NCBI RefSeq assembly: GCF_032884065.1
Contig: NC_088881.1
Span: 4,852,171-4,916,170, forward strand
Source of the DNA: Artemia franciscana
Lineage: Eukaryota > Arthropoda > Branchiopoda > Anostraca > Artemiidae
Reading direction: 5' to 3'
Length of the DNA: 64,000 bases
Each line of letters starts with the position of its first letter. The stretch's first letter is position 1. Under the pieces are notes generated by a model. It saw only the letters and a program-made list of their open reading frames with translations, was not told where the DNA came from and searched no databases. This document shows positions 11,050 to 23,779 of the stretch, one piece after another. A program made the translations under genes and the position numbers.

Positions 11050-13756
11050 TTGCCCAATAAACTAACGGAGTTACAGATCTTAGCAGCGAAAAATGATTAT
11101 GAAGTGATTTGTGTAGCTGAAATTAAGCCGAAGAATACAAATAACCCCTTGGACGATCCCCACATTATAATTGCTGGATATTTTCTATTTACAAACTTGC
11201 AAGATGACCCGAGAAGAGGAATCGCAGTCAATGTGAAGGCGACCTGATCGGTAAGCAGAATCTCTCTTAATAAAGTTTTGGATTGGGTTGAATATTTAGG
11301 TATAGAGATTGTGCATCACCCCGATAAAGTTTAATTTTAGCCACTTTTTACCGGAGCCCAAGTTGCCCAAACCTAATAGAGTCTGAACTGGCACTTTGTA
11401 AGGTCCTGCAGTTGCTACAAGATAAGAAGCCAAAGAACCTTTTAATAATTGGAGATTTTAACCTTCCTCAGGTCAGCTGGGTTGATGGCTTAGGGTATTC
11501 CTCCCAGTATCACGAAGGTCATGCTATGAATTCTGCTTTCCTCACTTACCTAGCAGAAAATACGCTATGTCAATCCGTTGAATCACCAACAAGGTTCAGA
11601 GATAGACAAATACCCTCGCTACTTGACCTAGTAATCACAGACGACCCAGATCAAATTTTAAGTATCGATCATTTACCACCGATTGGTGCCAGTGATCATG
11701 CATGTCTCTTAACAACTCTCCAACTGTCACCACTCTCTTCCGACCATATTTGCAGAAGATATGGTGATTACGAGAAAATCCGTGAGGAACTAAGGAGAAT
11801 AGAAAATAAGACGGCAAATGAACAGAAAGAACAGATACTGGGAAAAATACAGACGAACCGATTCTCGAGAACAATAAGATAAATTCAAAAAAGCAAGGAA
11901 TAGACTGAGAAAGATTACACGATGCTCTATAAAAAACATAAAGATATCATTGCTACAGAAACTAAAACCAATCCAAAGAAGTTCTGGAACTATGTATGAT
12001 CAGCAAAGCCAAGACGACATTCTATTCCCTACCTAACCACGCCATCTGGCAAAATCACTGATCATGCAGAGATAGCAGAAACCTTAAACAAACAATACTC
12101 CTTAGTCTACACAGTGAAAAACTCTAGAAATATCTCAGATACCTGGGAACATCCTGTCAATGTAACAATGCCAATGGTTGTCATTTTTGAGTCAGATGTC
12201 CAAAAACGACAGAAAAACCTTGACGCATCGAAGTTGAAAGGACCAGACGGTATACACCCGAGAATACTCAAAGAGACTGCTGAACTAGTATCCTCACCTT
12301 TAGCAATAATCTTCAAGAAATCACTAAAGGAAAAAGCTGTCCTTTCTGACTGGAAAAAACCACTGTTATACCATTACACAAGAAAGTCTCCAAAGACAAA
12401 GCTGGAAATTATAGGCCAATAAGTCTAACATCAGTAATTTCAAAGATTCTTGAGGGAATCATAAATGATGCTGTCACCAAGCACTTGACATACAACAACA
12501 TCATGTCTCCAAATCAGCATGGTTTCCCAAATGGCCATTCCACGGACACAAACCTAATACAGTCATACAATGAAGTCACCAAACTACCGGAAAAAGGGAC
12601 ACCCGTGGACATGATTTTGTTGGATCAAGCAAAAGCATTCGACAAAGTCACAAACCTAAGGCTGAAAAGAAAGCTTTAAGCTTGTCGCATCCACTTGGAC
12701 ATCATTGAATGGATTGTAGACTTCCTGGGAGAACAAACCCAAAGAGTTGCTGTTATTAATGATAAAGGAGTACGTGTACTATTATCACCTATACCTGTTC
12801 TCAGCAGAGCTCCCCAAAAAACCGTGCTTGGGCCATCACTTTTCAACATGTATATCAATGATGCTCCTGAAATACTCCAAAACCGTCTCACACTCTATGA
12901 AGATGATTCTAAGCTCATCAGGGCAGCATCATCTTGGGCAGAGGCTGCCTCAATCCAAGCCGATCCCAACAAGCTGGATGACTGGGCTAGACAATGGCTT
13001 TTTGAATTTAATGCAAGTAAATGTAAAGTTGTACATTTTGGCAACAAAAATCAAAAATATATTTACACTATGCAAAACCAAATAACTGGTCAAAGAGAAC
13101 CCCTAGTTGCAGTTAAAGAGGAAAGAGACTTGGGTGTCATAGTTGACTGACAGTTAAAGTTTCGAAGTCATACTGAAAAGATTGTAGCTAGTGCGAACCA
13201 CGCTTTAGGGACAATTAATCGAACATTCACGACTAATTGAAGATCTCCACGAACTATCACCAAGCTATACAAGAGTCTTGTCAGACCAAGGCTAGAAACT
13301 GGCATGTCAATTGCATCTCCCTTTTACAAAGTGGACAAGAGCATGATAGAGAAAGTACAGAGGAGAGCAACAAAGATAGTAGACGGGTGCCAACATCTTC
13401 CTTACCCAATGAGACTGCAAACTCTGAACTTATGTGGTATGACTTACCGAAGAAAAAGGGGTGAAATGATTAACACTTACAGATTGATTCACAACAATCC
13501 AATTCTTGGTCTCTTCTCCATCGATTCGTCACAGTGGACAAGGGGTCATTCAAAGAAGCTCATAAAGGTCAACGCTCAGAGGAGAGAGCGCCATCACTTC
13601 CTAACCAACCGGGTAGTAGACCAGTGGAAATCCCTGATTGATCATACTGTATCCAGTAAGACCGTCAAAGAATTCAAAGTCTCAATTGACAAGGAGTGGA
13701 GCAATAAGGAATGGAGGCTGGAATGGGACACCTTGGAGTCCCAGACCAGAACATAA
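11050..13756 (+). pseudogene. LINE ORF2: endonuclease and reverse transcriptase
   Basis: Endonuclease: ICVAEIKPKN, then IIGDFNLPQVSW and GASDHACLL, the metal and phosphate-binding blocks of APE-type nucleases. Reverse transcriptase: KGPDGIHPRILKE, then DQAKAFDKV, then VLGPSLFNMYINDAP and LTLYEDDSKLI. The catalytic box reads YEDD here but YADD in the reversed copy. The C-terminus matches CR1-like elements. Frames change several times. About 150 bp after ELRRIENK (near 11815) present in the reversed copy are missing here. The encoded enzyme would nick target DNA and prime cDNA synthesis there (family knowledge). Confidence 0.85.
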
Positions 13757-15794
13757 ACCCTAGTCAATAAAATCAACTCAATATTCAAAACAATTCCGAA
13801 TCGATCCACATTGCAATTTTTTGAAGAAATGCTGAGCAATACTACAGGATGGAAAATCCTTCAATTGCTTCAAGTTGCAAATTAAGGTAATTTCAGGTAA
13901 CATAAAGGGCTTGTTTTAATTAATTAAATTTAAATCAAGGGCTCTGAACCTTAAATCCATTAATTCTGTGTAAAATTTTGTTTATGCTATTTAATATCCC
14001 CTTTTAACATTTTAAGAGAAATAGAGCCATTATAAATTTCAATTTATGATTTTTTTGCTTATCATTAGATAAACGAATTTATGGCTCATCTAAGCCCCTT
14101 GTACCCCCTATACTTCTTGGCCAAGGAACCACTTCCTCAGTCAAGTAACAACAAAACAAAAAGGTGCCATATATATGTTCTTTTTCCTTAATCTTAATAA
14201 AAATTGAAAAGTTTGTTTAAGTAAAACTTCATTATTTTGCAGTCTAACGACTTGTCATGTAGTTACTACTAGGTGTTCTTAGAGTTGGAAAATAGTTAAG
14301 AAACCCCGATAAAAGGATTTAGTCAGTTCGAAAAGTGATCCTACTCAAAATAAAACCCCGAAATGTTTATTTTAAAATAGAAAATTAAAGTTTTTTTTAA
14401 AGTACCGCATCTTGGCGCTCACCAATCTATACAGCTAAACTAATAGAATAATAATCATAGAATAAATAAAATAGACCAATTCTCCAAATATATTTACACA
14501 CAAATCAATTGGTAAAGCAATACTTTCAATTTTAAGTTTGATACCGTAGAGGAGTAGATTTATGCTACGGGGAAGAGTTAAGTCTTTAATAGACTTAACT
14601 CTAAGTAATTAAGTAATTGAGTCCTTAAGTCTTTTAATAGGAATCTTTGTGGTAAACTAGGAATGTTTTGCGTCGTGCTCTTGAATGTTGCTAAAAAGAG
14701 ACAAGTAAAACTGAGTGTTGCTAAAAGTTTGACCTCAAAGAAGTAAGACCATTTAATGACCAAAAATATAGTCAAATAAACATCTGTAATATTAATAATT
14801 AGCTTTGCCAAATAGTAGTGAAGGTGTTAAATATCATTTATCGGAATATTTAGGAAATTGGTAACTTGGTTACAAGCCATCAGCCAGTAATTACAAATAC
14901 TCGAAGTTGAAAACTCGGACTAGCAAGCACTTCTATAAGGTGTGTGGTAAAATTTTTCTTTTAGAAAAAGGACCCTAACGCCTCACATCATTATATTGTT
15001 ATGAATTTGGTATTATTATGTAATGGAATTAATATGAGTCAAGGGAAGAGTAACAATTTTTTTTGTTACTCTTAAGAGTAACATTACAAGCAAAACATTG
15101 TATTACAAATCAGACATATCTTAAGATGAAAAGATGCATTATAACAAGCCAAACTTAATGGTAACATGACCAGTTTTATTTAATATTGTATCTCGGATCC
15201 TACCTCTCTGGGGTTGAAATTTCTTCCGTCAGCTATTTTATACCACAAACCTGAACATAAGAAATATTAACTATGAAGAATAATAAATTTTAAATAATGA
15301 GATACAAAAGAAGAAAAAAAAGACCGAAAGAGAAAGGAAGACTGTTTTCCTACTTTAGTAATTAAAACAGATAAGTACTTGAACGAAGCCTTAACCCTAC
15401 TTACCCATCCAATTACATAGGTCAAATTTATTGGTAAAATATATTAATGTATTTCAACATTGGAAACCTGGTCATTGTCTTATACCACCTTCTCACTCAA
15501 GTGTTAAGTTTCTTAAGATTCAAATCTTTTCTGATAGCTTTGTTGATGTCTTAGTTTTGAAAGAAAAATCGATTATCATGTACACAGAAACATTTCGGTT
15601 TGAATTTGTCTTTTTACTTCATCTATAATTGACTTTCGAAATAGCTGACAGATGATACCCCTTATTGCTGAAAAGCATTGTTGCACCTCAAATATGATGA
15701 CAATATAATCATATTTACAGTTAATTACTAATTTAACAATTACTAATATAGCTTGCATTATTACAATTTCGAAAAGATAAAATTAGTTTAGTCA
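11395..15794 (+). repeat. Inverted-repeat arm L (4.4 kb)
   Basis: From CTTTGTAAGG within ORF2 to AATTAGTTTAGTCA at 15794, this block has a closely similar reversed copy in two pieces: 35130-30725 and 20434-20336. The match runs about 2 kb past the LINE stop codon, so the copy was made as a DNA segment or as part of a larger element. It does not look like an independent LINE insertion. Arm L lacks about 150 bp of ORF2 that arm L' keeps. Confidence 0.85.
13757..15794 (+). other. Duplicated LINE 3' flank, no gene
   Basis: About 2 kb of AT-rich DNA shared with 32580-30725 plus 20434-20336 on the minus strand. Small frames occur in both copies (15431-15628 and 30989-30792; 14811-14578 and 31611-31844). 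They show no recognised domain and follow the duplication, so conservation between the copies is no evidence of coding. It could be a long LINE 3' UTR or unrelated flank. Confidence 0.6.
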
Positions 15795-15839
15795 ATACTG
15801 CACAAAGAGACACTTTGGGAAACATCTGAAACGACATTA

Positions 15840-16870
15840 AGCAATAATTTCTGTTCGTTTTAAGTTTGAATGCTAATTCTTATTTTCAGTTGAAAAAACT
15901 TGTTTTGCTTTTTCATTCAATTTCTGATTGTTTTTTGAATTATCCCAGAAAACATGGCCCAACCAACATGGAGAGCTACCCTCCCCAAGGATACATCATT
16001 TAGACAATTTAATTTCTTAACTAGTTGACGCGTAAAATTGAGACAGATAAGAGAGAGCAAGAAATATAAAAGGACTATTATATAGACATTTTGGCAATTT
16101 CCCCCAGTGTATAATTTTCTTTGACAAATTCAACTCCTGGGAACTTCCCTCTCAATGGAAGTTTCCTTTCAGAAAAAAACAGCAAAAACTTCATCTTCCC
16201 AACCTTAATCTTTGCATCTTTCAAATAACAAATACTATGTGTAAACAAGGGGAAAATTTATAACTCGAAGACCTTCCCCTGGGACTGGGGTGAAGGGGTC
16301 ACTTTATATACAAGGGCATGGTCATTGGACCTTTCAACTATGATCAACAAAATGGTTATCGCAAAATTTAAATAGAAGATTTTGGGAAAAAGGGGTGAAG
16401 AAGGAAAACTAGTTGCCCTCCAATATTTTCGGTTACTTAAATATGGGAATAAAACTTTTAATTTCCGTCTGAATGAGCCCTGTAACATGATTTTGGGACC
16501 CCAGGGTCGATTCGATTACCCCTGGGGACGAAAAAAAACAACAACACATAATCATGCATCCGTGATTTTTCTTCTGGCAAAAAAAAACACAAAATTCCAC
16601 AAATTCAAGGATAAAAGCTTGAAACCTGGTGAACAGAGCTCCCTAATACGCTGAATGACAATGATGGTGTCCTTTTCATTAAGATTATGTGACTCTTAAG
16701 GGGTGTTTTCCGCTGTTTTTGAAAATAAATAAAATTTTCTCAGTCTCGTAAGCTTTGAAAGTTAAGACTAAACTTAATGAAACTACATATTTAAATTAAG
16801 CATAAAAACCGAACAAATTAGAGGTTTTTAATGCATGTATAGCATCAATACTTGCCAGGTTAAAACCAAC
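15840..16870 (-). repeat. R1 repeat, minus copy
   Basis: It begins at the right with GTTTTTATGCTTAATTT, then CTTTGAAAGCTTACGAG and GCCAGAAGAAAAATC reading leftward. It continues through the AACTAGTTTTCCTTC and CAAAATGGTTATCGC blocks to a half hairpin module near 15840-15900 (CTGTTCGTTTTAAGTTTG). It adjoins the right end of arm L. The 90-codon frame at 16382-16654 is a by-product of the repeat. Confidence 0.65.
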
Positions 16871-16989
16871 TTTGAACTTTTCGATTTTACTGTCCTTAAA
16901 AAAAATACTTCTCTAAAGCTTGTAAAGATTAGATAATCAATCATAAGCAAATTTAAGATTAATAGTTAGTTTCTTCGTATTGAATATTG

Positions 16990-17840
16990 AATAAAAAAAA
17001 ACTACTCGTCTTTTTGCTTTTAGTGATTTGTAGTCTTTTGTGAGAGCTTACATTTAAGCTGATATATTGCTTATTCTTCTGATGGAGGAGGGTTGATTTT
17101 AGACAAGCTCCGTGGAATTTTCTTTTTGGGAGAAATTCCCTCAAATTTTGTTGGGCATGGTTTGGCTGGTATTCATAGATTGTCGTAAGAAAGTAAGTAG
17201 TGTCAAAAGTAAAACCATTGATCTGATCAAGTTTCCAGGGTTTTTTCGAAACCTGATGAATTACAAAATCCCGTCATCAATTGAATTACAGGTACATAAC
17301 ATAACCAGATCTAGCCATACTATTGTATACTTCATTGAATGACTTGAAGACAAGCAGAACCTTCAAAATATTGTTGTATCGGTAAACTGAATTTAATGGA
17401 CCGATTTATATTGTAAGATATGCCAATCTTTATGTCTCAATTTACAGTTAAATAAAAAAACAAGTTTTTTTAAACTGAAAGTAAGGAGTGATATTAAAAC
17501 TTGAAACGAACGGATATTATTATGTATATGAAAAGGGCTGTCCCCTTTTCAACGCCTAGCTCTTTATGCTAAAATTTGACTCTTTGTCACAACTCTAATT
17601 TTTGAAACAATATAAATGAAGCGTAAATAGCGAGACTTTGAGGAGATGACAGCCCCTCTCCTATCCGGAATCATTTCTATTCGTTTTAAGTTTTAAGTTC
17701 ACTCCTTACTATCAGTTATTTCTTTTTATTTAATTTTTGAACATTTTTCTACTAATGCAGGTTTGAATTTGGCTCTCCGTAAATGAAAATTTAAAAGAAA
17801 AAAATTGAAGATTAATTTTGGCAGGTTTATTTCGGATATG
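16990..17840 (+). repeat. R4/R1-related repeat with hairpin module
   Basis: It matches 21440-22440 in the same orientation: GTGAGAGCTTACAT, GATGGAGGAGGGTTG, GGCTGGTATTCATAG and TTGAATTACAGGTACAT. A hairpin module follows at about 17470-17710, in which GCTCTTTATGCTAAAA faces AGCGTAAATAGCGAG and the ends are AAAGTAAGGAGTG and CACTCCTTACTATC. The last part resembles the R1 phrase TTTGAATTTGGCTCTCCG. No gene is seen. Confidence 0.65.
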
Positions 17841-18019
17841 AAGGGTGGCCCCTTCCTCAATACCTTACGCTTTAAGCTAAATCTATTAGCACTTTCAAAA
17901 AAGCTTCCTATTCTAATTAAAGGGTCACCAAGTTTCAATTCTAGTAAATAGTCAAAGTTTAGCAGAAAGAGTGAAATATTTAGGAGGGGGTGGCCCTTCA
18001 TATACGGAATAATTTCTGT
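17841..18019. repeat. R1 hairpin module, diverged
   Basis: TACGCTTTAAGCTAAAT and the facing GTTTAGCAGAAAGAG with flanking GTGGCCCCTTCC and GGGTGGCCCTTCA form another diverged R1-type module. It adjoins the inner end of arm A'. Confidence 0.5.
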
Positions 18020-20148
18020 TCATTTTTCAAATAATGGCGGTAAATATAGCTCATCTTCCAGATATGTTTGTCTTTGCTGCTCCCCCGTCCCTCTAAAATT
18101 CTTTGCAGACGATTCACCCTGAAAGTTTTCCTTTGCATTCTTTCATTTGAGAAAGACTTTAATATCTAATCAGTTTTTCGACAACTCCGGAAATGTCCTC
18201 TTCCACAGAAACTATTTCCCAGAAACAAGACAGTTGAAAAAAAACCTGAATAATTCCCTCAAAACATCTGCACATAATTGTAACTGAAAATGAGCCCTCT
18301 TCCAATATTCTAGGACTACTGGGTTGATATGATTACCCCTGGGAAAAAAACAACAAATAAACACGCATCCATGATCTTTTTTCTGGCAATAATGCAAAAC
18401 TCCACATTTTTACAGATAAGAAATTAACCTCTTTAGTAAATCTTTCTTCTGGCAAAAAACACAAAATTCTACAATTTTGCAGATAAAAGCTTGAAACCTG
18501 TAGAACAGAGTTTTCCAATACGGTGAATCCGATGGCGTGCTTTTCATTACGATTTATTGACTTTTAGGGGGTGTTTTCCGCTTTTTTTTTAAAATAAACA
18601 AAATTTTCTCTTGCTCGTAACCTTTGAAAGTTAAGACTAAACTTAATGAAACTTATATATTTAAAATTAGCATAAAAACCTGATTGTTTCATTTATCCTT
18701 TGATATTGAAATTCTGTTTTTTTTTATTTCGTTTACTGTTGAGCTGGGTCGCTCCTTATGTACACTTCGGTACAAAGAACTTTCTGATATTTTAGGAATT
18801 CTGGAAATTTGAATGTAACGTAAACGCATTTGAAAATTCTGTAAGCTTTGAGTTAGATTTGCAATTTTTTAGAGGCATGGGAAATAAAGGTTTTAGGTTT
18901 CCTTGTTTTTGGATTTTTTTTTTTTTTAAGGGTACAAAAGAATGACACTATATAGTTGAATATTGCGTCTTAATTTTGGTAAAAAGAATTTAAATTATGA
19001 GGGTAATACTTTGGAAATACGTTTTAAGTTCAAGGGCGTATCCAGGAAGGGGGGGGGATTCACCAGGTTTGAACCTCCACTTGATTTTTTGTATGGCTCT
19101 TAAAAACGTAACGACAAAGCACATAAACGAATTTTTGTTGTGTTAAAAAGTAAATAAATTATAATCCCCCACTCAGACCGAAATCCTGCAAATCCCCTTG
19201 TCTTAAATATTATTTATATCAATCTTAGCCACTCTTTCTTACCTACTGTGAGGTAAATACTCCTCTCTCCCTAAATGATAACAGTGAAGGAGGGCTTGAT
19301 GATTCTGTCTAATTTTCAAAATCATTAGACAAAGGTTACAACTTGCACTCTTGTTTACAACTGTTTGGTAAAGGTTACAACTGTTTGGTAATGATCAAAT
19401 CTGTGATATCGATTGAAAGGGGGAAGGGTATATGCAATCAGATTTTTGGTGTCCCTCCCTAGATTTTGGAGAAAACTCTTTAGGGGTATCTTCATTGAAA
19501 ACTTCTTTCTTTTGTATTTTAATTGGAAAACGATAATTACCCCTCCCTCAGACATTGACAAATACCCTCAATCCAAATTTTTGTGACTTTACTCCACTGG
19601 GTGGAGTAACCAAATTACAGGCTTAGTCTGTTTAACATTATAAGCCCTTATCTATTACAATTAACATGGTTAGATTATAGAGCTCAGAGGCACAATTATT
19701 AGGCATAAGTGTTTTATATTCCAGATTTTAATAAGCAACAAAAAACAAAACGACAGTCTTTTCAGGAAGGCAGAAAAATTGTTGGGCAGTCATAACAGAA
19801 CATTAGCTTACATAGTACTAAAAATTTGTTTCCCCAACACCAGGGCTTTTTAAACTAGTAATTCAAATAGAATATGAAATAAATAACAAAGAACTGTTAT
19901 ATTTAACTGAGGCTAACTCTATCTAGGGCTAACTAAGGTGCCCAGTGAAATTGCCAAATTATAGTACCCATGCCCACACCGTAGAGATAAAATTGTACCC
20001 TTTCATTAAAACGGTGGGGTAATGTTTACCCTTTCAACTGCTAAAGTCAACTCTATACTGCATTTATAGATTTGTCATCAGAAAAATCATTCACTTTCCT
20101 AATCTGCTAACTTTCTGAAACAAACAACAATGGAAAATATCTAGCTAA
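18020..20148 (-). repeat. Inverted-repeat arm A' (2.1 kb)
   Basis: Reverse-complement partner of 3842-5950. The left part (18020-18775) is an R1 copy in minus orientation with CAACAAATAAACACGC and GGCAATAATGCAAAAC. The right part carries AGCTCATCTTCCAGATATG at the inner side and AATCTGCTAACTTTC plus ATATCTAGCTAAT at the outer side. A (CT)n tract follows directly at the outer end; arm A has no such tract. Its divergence from A is visible in nearly every line. Confidence 0.75.
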
Positions 20149-20150
20149 TC

Positions 20151-20263
<113 letters not shown>

Positions 20264-20335
20264 GTCCTTTCTTTTGCTCTGTATAACGCCATTCTCTTTT
20301 CAATATTTGGTCAATTACGTTGCATATTTGCGTAA

Positions 20336-20434
20336 TGACTAAACTAATTTTATCTTTTCGAAATTGTAATAATGCAAGCTATATTAGTAATTGTTAAATT
20401 AGTAATTAACTGTAAAAATGATTATATTGTCATC
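20336..20434 (-). repeat. Outer piece of arm L'
   Basis: TGACTAAACTAATTTTATC through ATTATATTGTCATC is the reverse complement of 15794-15696. The next base of the match is found at 30725 (ATATTTGAGGTGC). Arm L' is therefore split at 20434/30725 by about 10.3 kb. Confidence 0.8.
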
Positions 20435-21435
20435 CCTAGATCATTAGCAATTACACCGCATATTGTGTAATATAGATTATTCTGTATTAGTTTGGTATTG
20501 TGTCAAATTTTAGTGAAATATGTCTCATTTAAACTGTATTTTTTACATATTTTTGATTTCTTAATATTGTATATTAGTATTTAAGGCGTATTCTGGAGCT
20601 CAATTTTCAAACAAATGAGATAAAATGAGAGGCTTTTTAATATAGGACGATCGTCTGAAATGTTTTTTTTTTCAGTTTATCCACTAACATCCTTACAGTA
20701 AATATAGACATTAGGTTTTCGATTAGAATTAGATACCCATTTTATTATAGTTACCTTTAAATTCGTTGCAACCCTTTCCCTTTCTAATTTCAAATCTCCT
20801 GACTGAGTTTTCCAAACGACTTCCCTTTATTAAAGAGGTGAAAAAATTTCAATATTCGATCTATTTCAATATTGACAAGGTTTTATCTGATTATTATTTA
20901 TATTAGGCCTTATCCTTTTATTAATTCTGCGATTAATATGAGAACGGGCACAGATGTTTTGGTGGATTCGTTTGGATTTGTAAGAATGGCTAAAAAGCCG
21001 AGCTGGTTCAAGGTCAGTCTGTTAGTAGTTGTGCCTAAACTGGGATCTCCAGCCCCCCGCAAGATGCAAATATATCTATCTTTTAGTGTAAAGCAACGTC
21101 AAATAGAATTAAAAATCGTGGGGTAAGCTCCAAAACTATATTGTAAACTATTGCTCTTAAAGATATTTAGATTAAGAATAAAAACTCGGTAGTATAATCT
21201 TATGATTTATAATCACAAATGTAGAGCTAGGTTCAGAATTGTTTTTTTTTCGTAGAGAATCTAAACTCGGCATTTCCGTATCAATTTCTATAGTTTTTCA
21301 AGATGAATTATCAGCTTCTTCAACAATTCGAAGGAAGCAACTAAATCTAAACTGCCTTTTTTAAATTATTGAGAGGGTAGGCTCAATCCACTTAAATAAG
21401 GCTCGCAAGGTAAGCCTTTTTAATAAGAAACAAAT
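20435..21435. other. Unassigned, left end of 10.3-kb insertion
   Basis: Starts CCTAGATCATTAGC. No domain, splice pattern or repeat that I recognise. The plus frame of 84 codons at 20872-21126 shows no recognisable family. Confidence 0.4.
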
Positions 21436-22440
21436 TTAAACATCTTCTTTTCACATTTAGTAATTTGCGGTCTATTGTGAGAGCTTGCATTGAGGCGATG
21501 CAATCCTTATGCTTCTAATGGAGGACGGTTAATTTTAGAGTTCGAAATTAAATTTTTGGGGGGAACTCCCTTATATTTTATTGGGCACGCCTAGGCTGGT
21601 ATTCAAGTATTGTCGTAAGAAACTAAGTACTATCAAAAGTAAAATCATTCATCTGATGATCAATTGAATTACAGGTACATAAGATAACCTAATCTAGCCT
21701 TACCTTTCTATACATCATTGGATGGCTCTAAGACAAGCAGAAGGGTCAAAATATTGCTGTATTGGTAAATTGAATTTAATGGACTGAATTATGTTTTAAG
21801 ATATGCCAATGTTTATGTCTCAATTCACAATTAAATAAAAAAAAAACAAGTTTTTTTTAACTGGAAGCAAGAAGTGACATTAAAACTTAAAACGAACAGA
21901 AATTAGTCCGTACATGAAAGGGTCTGTCCCCGCTCCAACGCCTAGCTCTTTACGCTAAAATTTGACTCGTTGTCATAACTCTAATTTTTTAAAGAATAAA
22001 AACTTAAAGTGTAAGTAGAGATATGCCAATGTTTATGTCTCAATTCACAATAAAATAAAAAAAACAAGTTTTTTTTAACTGGAAGCAAGAAGTGACATTA
22101 AAACTTAAAACGAACAGAAATTAGTCCGTATATGAAAGGGTCTGTCCCCGCTACAACGCCTAGCTCTTTACGCTAAAATTTTACTCGGTGTCATAACTCT
22201 AATTTTTTTAAGAATAAAAACTTAAAGTGTAAGTAGAGAGGCCTTGAAGAGAGGGCAGCCCCTCTCATATCCGGAATAATATATGTTCTTTAAGTTTTAA
22301 GTTTGCTTCTTGCTATCAGTTCTTTCTTCTCTTTTTTTAATTTCTGAACGTTTTTTAACTAATACAGGTTTGAATTTGGCTCACCTCACATGAAAATTCT
22401 AAACAAAATTTAAATATTGATTTTTGAAGATTTATTCCGG
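21436..22440 (+). repeat. R4/R1-related repeat, second copy
   Basis: Direct-orientation relative of 16990-17840 (GGCTGGTATTCAAG, TTGTCGTAAGAAAC, TTGAATTACAGGTACAT). Its hairpin module (CTTTACGCTAAAATTT, GAACAGAAATTAGTCCG) is partly doubled by a 220-bp tandem duplication at 21801-22238. It ends in the R1-type phrase CAGGTTTGAATTTGGC. Confidence 0.65.
21801..22238. repeat. 220-bp tandem duplication
   Basis: The unit beginning ATATGCCAATGTTTATG at 21801 restarts at 22021. The two copies differ at only a handful of bases, for example GTACATG versus GTATATG and CTCCAAC versus CTACAAC. The duplication is therefore recent compared with the age of the repeat that it copies. Confidence 0.9.
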
Positions 22441-23642
22441 ATTTATTACCCACGTTAAATTTGTTTCTTAAGCCCAAACTGATTATCTGGTGTGAAAAGA
22501 ATTTCATTGTAATTTCACCAATAATGATTTGTTAGAGTATTCTAAGAAGTGTAAGAGAAATGGTATTTGTTCATAACGAAGAGCTCTGGTCAGAATGTTC
22601 TACCTGGTCAGAAATGTCAGAATATTCAGAATGTTCTGGTCAGAATGTTACTGCAACATCTCAACTAAGTTCTGAGCTTCTGTGAAAAATATAGTATTGT
22701 TGCCTGTACAGTATTTTTAACAATAACAGTAATTTTGTAACTATGAAAAATTTGGAGCTTCTCAAACGAATGTATACTTTTGCTTTTTTGCTTTTAAATT
22801 ATCGAAATTTTAGGAGACCTAAAATCATTTAACAAAAAAGTGTTTACAAAATGAAAAAAGAAGTGAGCAAAAAGTCAAGATTTGATATTTGCAAAATAGT
22901 TTTTAATGCCTTAATTCACCAGCCAGAAATTGAAGTCCCAAGAAGATATTTTGCTGCCATATTTCGCTTTATGACAATACTACTGCGATAAATTTATAAC
23001 AATTTTGTAAATGTAAAAAGTATTTAAAAAATTTTTAAAGTAAACACTTGTTTATAAAATTAGATAACATTTTAAAGGAAAAGATAGGAAACATCAGGCT
23101 AAAAGGCTGGACACAAGTAGCTTTTTTCGTCACTAATTGCGATATTTCAAAACCAGATACCATAGACACCAATAGTCAACTACAATTTACAAATAGTTTC
23201 ATAATTTACCTCAACTTATTGTTTAGTTCTTTTATTATTGTTATTATTATTAATTTCTTTTATTATTATTTTTTTCATATTTATTTAAATTAAACCTTTC
23301 TTGTTAAATCTAAAATTCTCTTTTTCAGTTTCTTTTATTTCTTTTTCTATCACATTTTACATGGTAAAACGTGCTGAATCTATTGTTACATTTCTGTTCA
23401 GAAAACGCCCTGACTGCACTTCATGAACACATGATAAAGATTACTTCAGTCTTCAACTTTAATATGCAGCAGACCGATCAGTAAGAGAGTGTTATCAGAT
23501 AATATTGCTATCAGAGATGAAATAAAAGCGAGAGTACAATTATGGCTAGAACATGGTAACCTTCATAAATGATCCAAGGTATTTTCCTTTCCTCTTGATT
23601 ACACGGAATTTTACATTTATATTAAGGATATCTATCCATCTA
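22441..23642. other. Unassigned AT-rich stretch
   Basis: No supported gene. GGTCAGAATGTTC-type phrases repeat near 22590-22650. An 81-codon frame at 23048-23293 is low-complexity and not recognised. The Helitron at 23643 inserted at its right edge. Confidence 0.4.
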
Positions 23643-23779
23643 TCTATATATATAAAAATAAGTTGTCTGTGTGTGTGGGGGTCTGTTGGGTGACGTCATG
23701 TTTTTGTGTTGAATGACGTCATGAAGTTAGTTGCCGTCATTTTTGTTATGACGGTGACGTCATTAAAGGTATTTAAGAC

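Larger units (their letters stand above)
9980..13760 (+). mobile_element. CR1/Jockey-like LINE, broken
   Basis: A non-LTR retrotransposon with two frames in order: ORF1 (PHD-like zinc finger plus coiled coil) and ORF2 (apurinic endonuclease, reverse transcriptase, CR1-type C-terminal domain). The 5' boundary is uncertain. From 11395 onward it is shared with a reversed copy at 32667-35130. It carries several stops and shifts and one internal deletion relative to that copy, so it is inactive. The C-terminal RRATK and RRKRGEMINTYRLIH residues are typical of the CR1/L2/Jockey group; the exact clade was not determined. Confidence 0.85.

Noticed and set aside
15431-15628. Frame conserved in both arms L and L' (also 30792-30989) as a gene
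   Set aside because: Conservation is explained by the recent duplication of the whole segment; the residues show no known domain.
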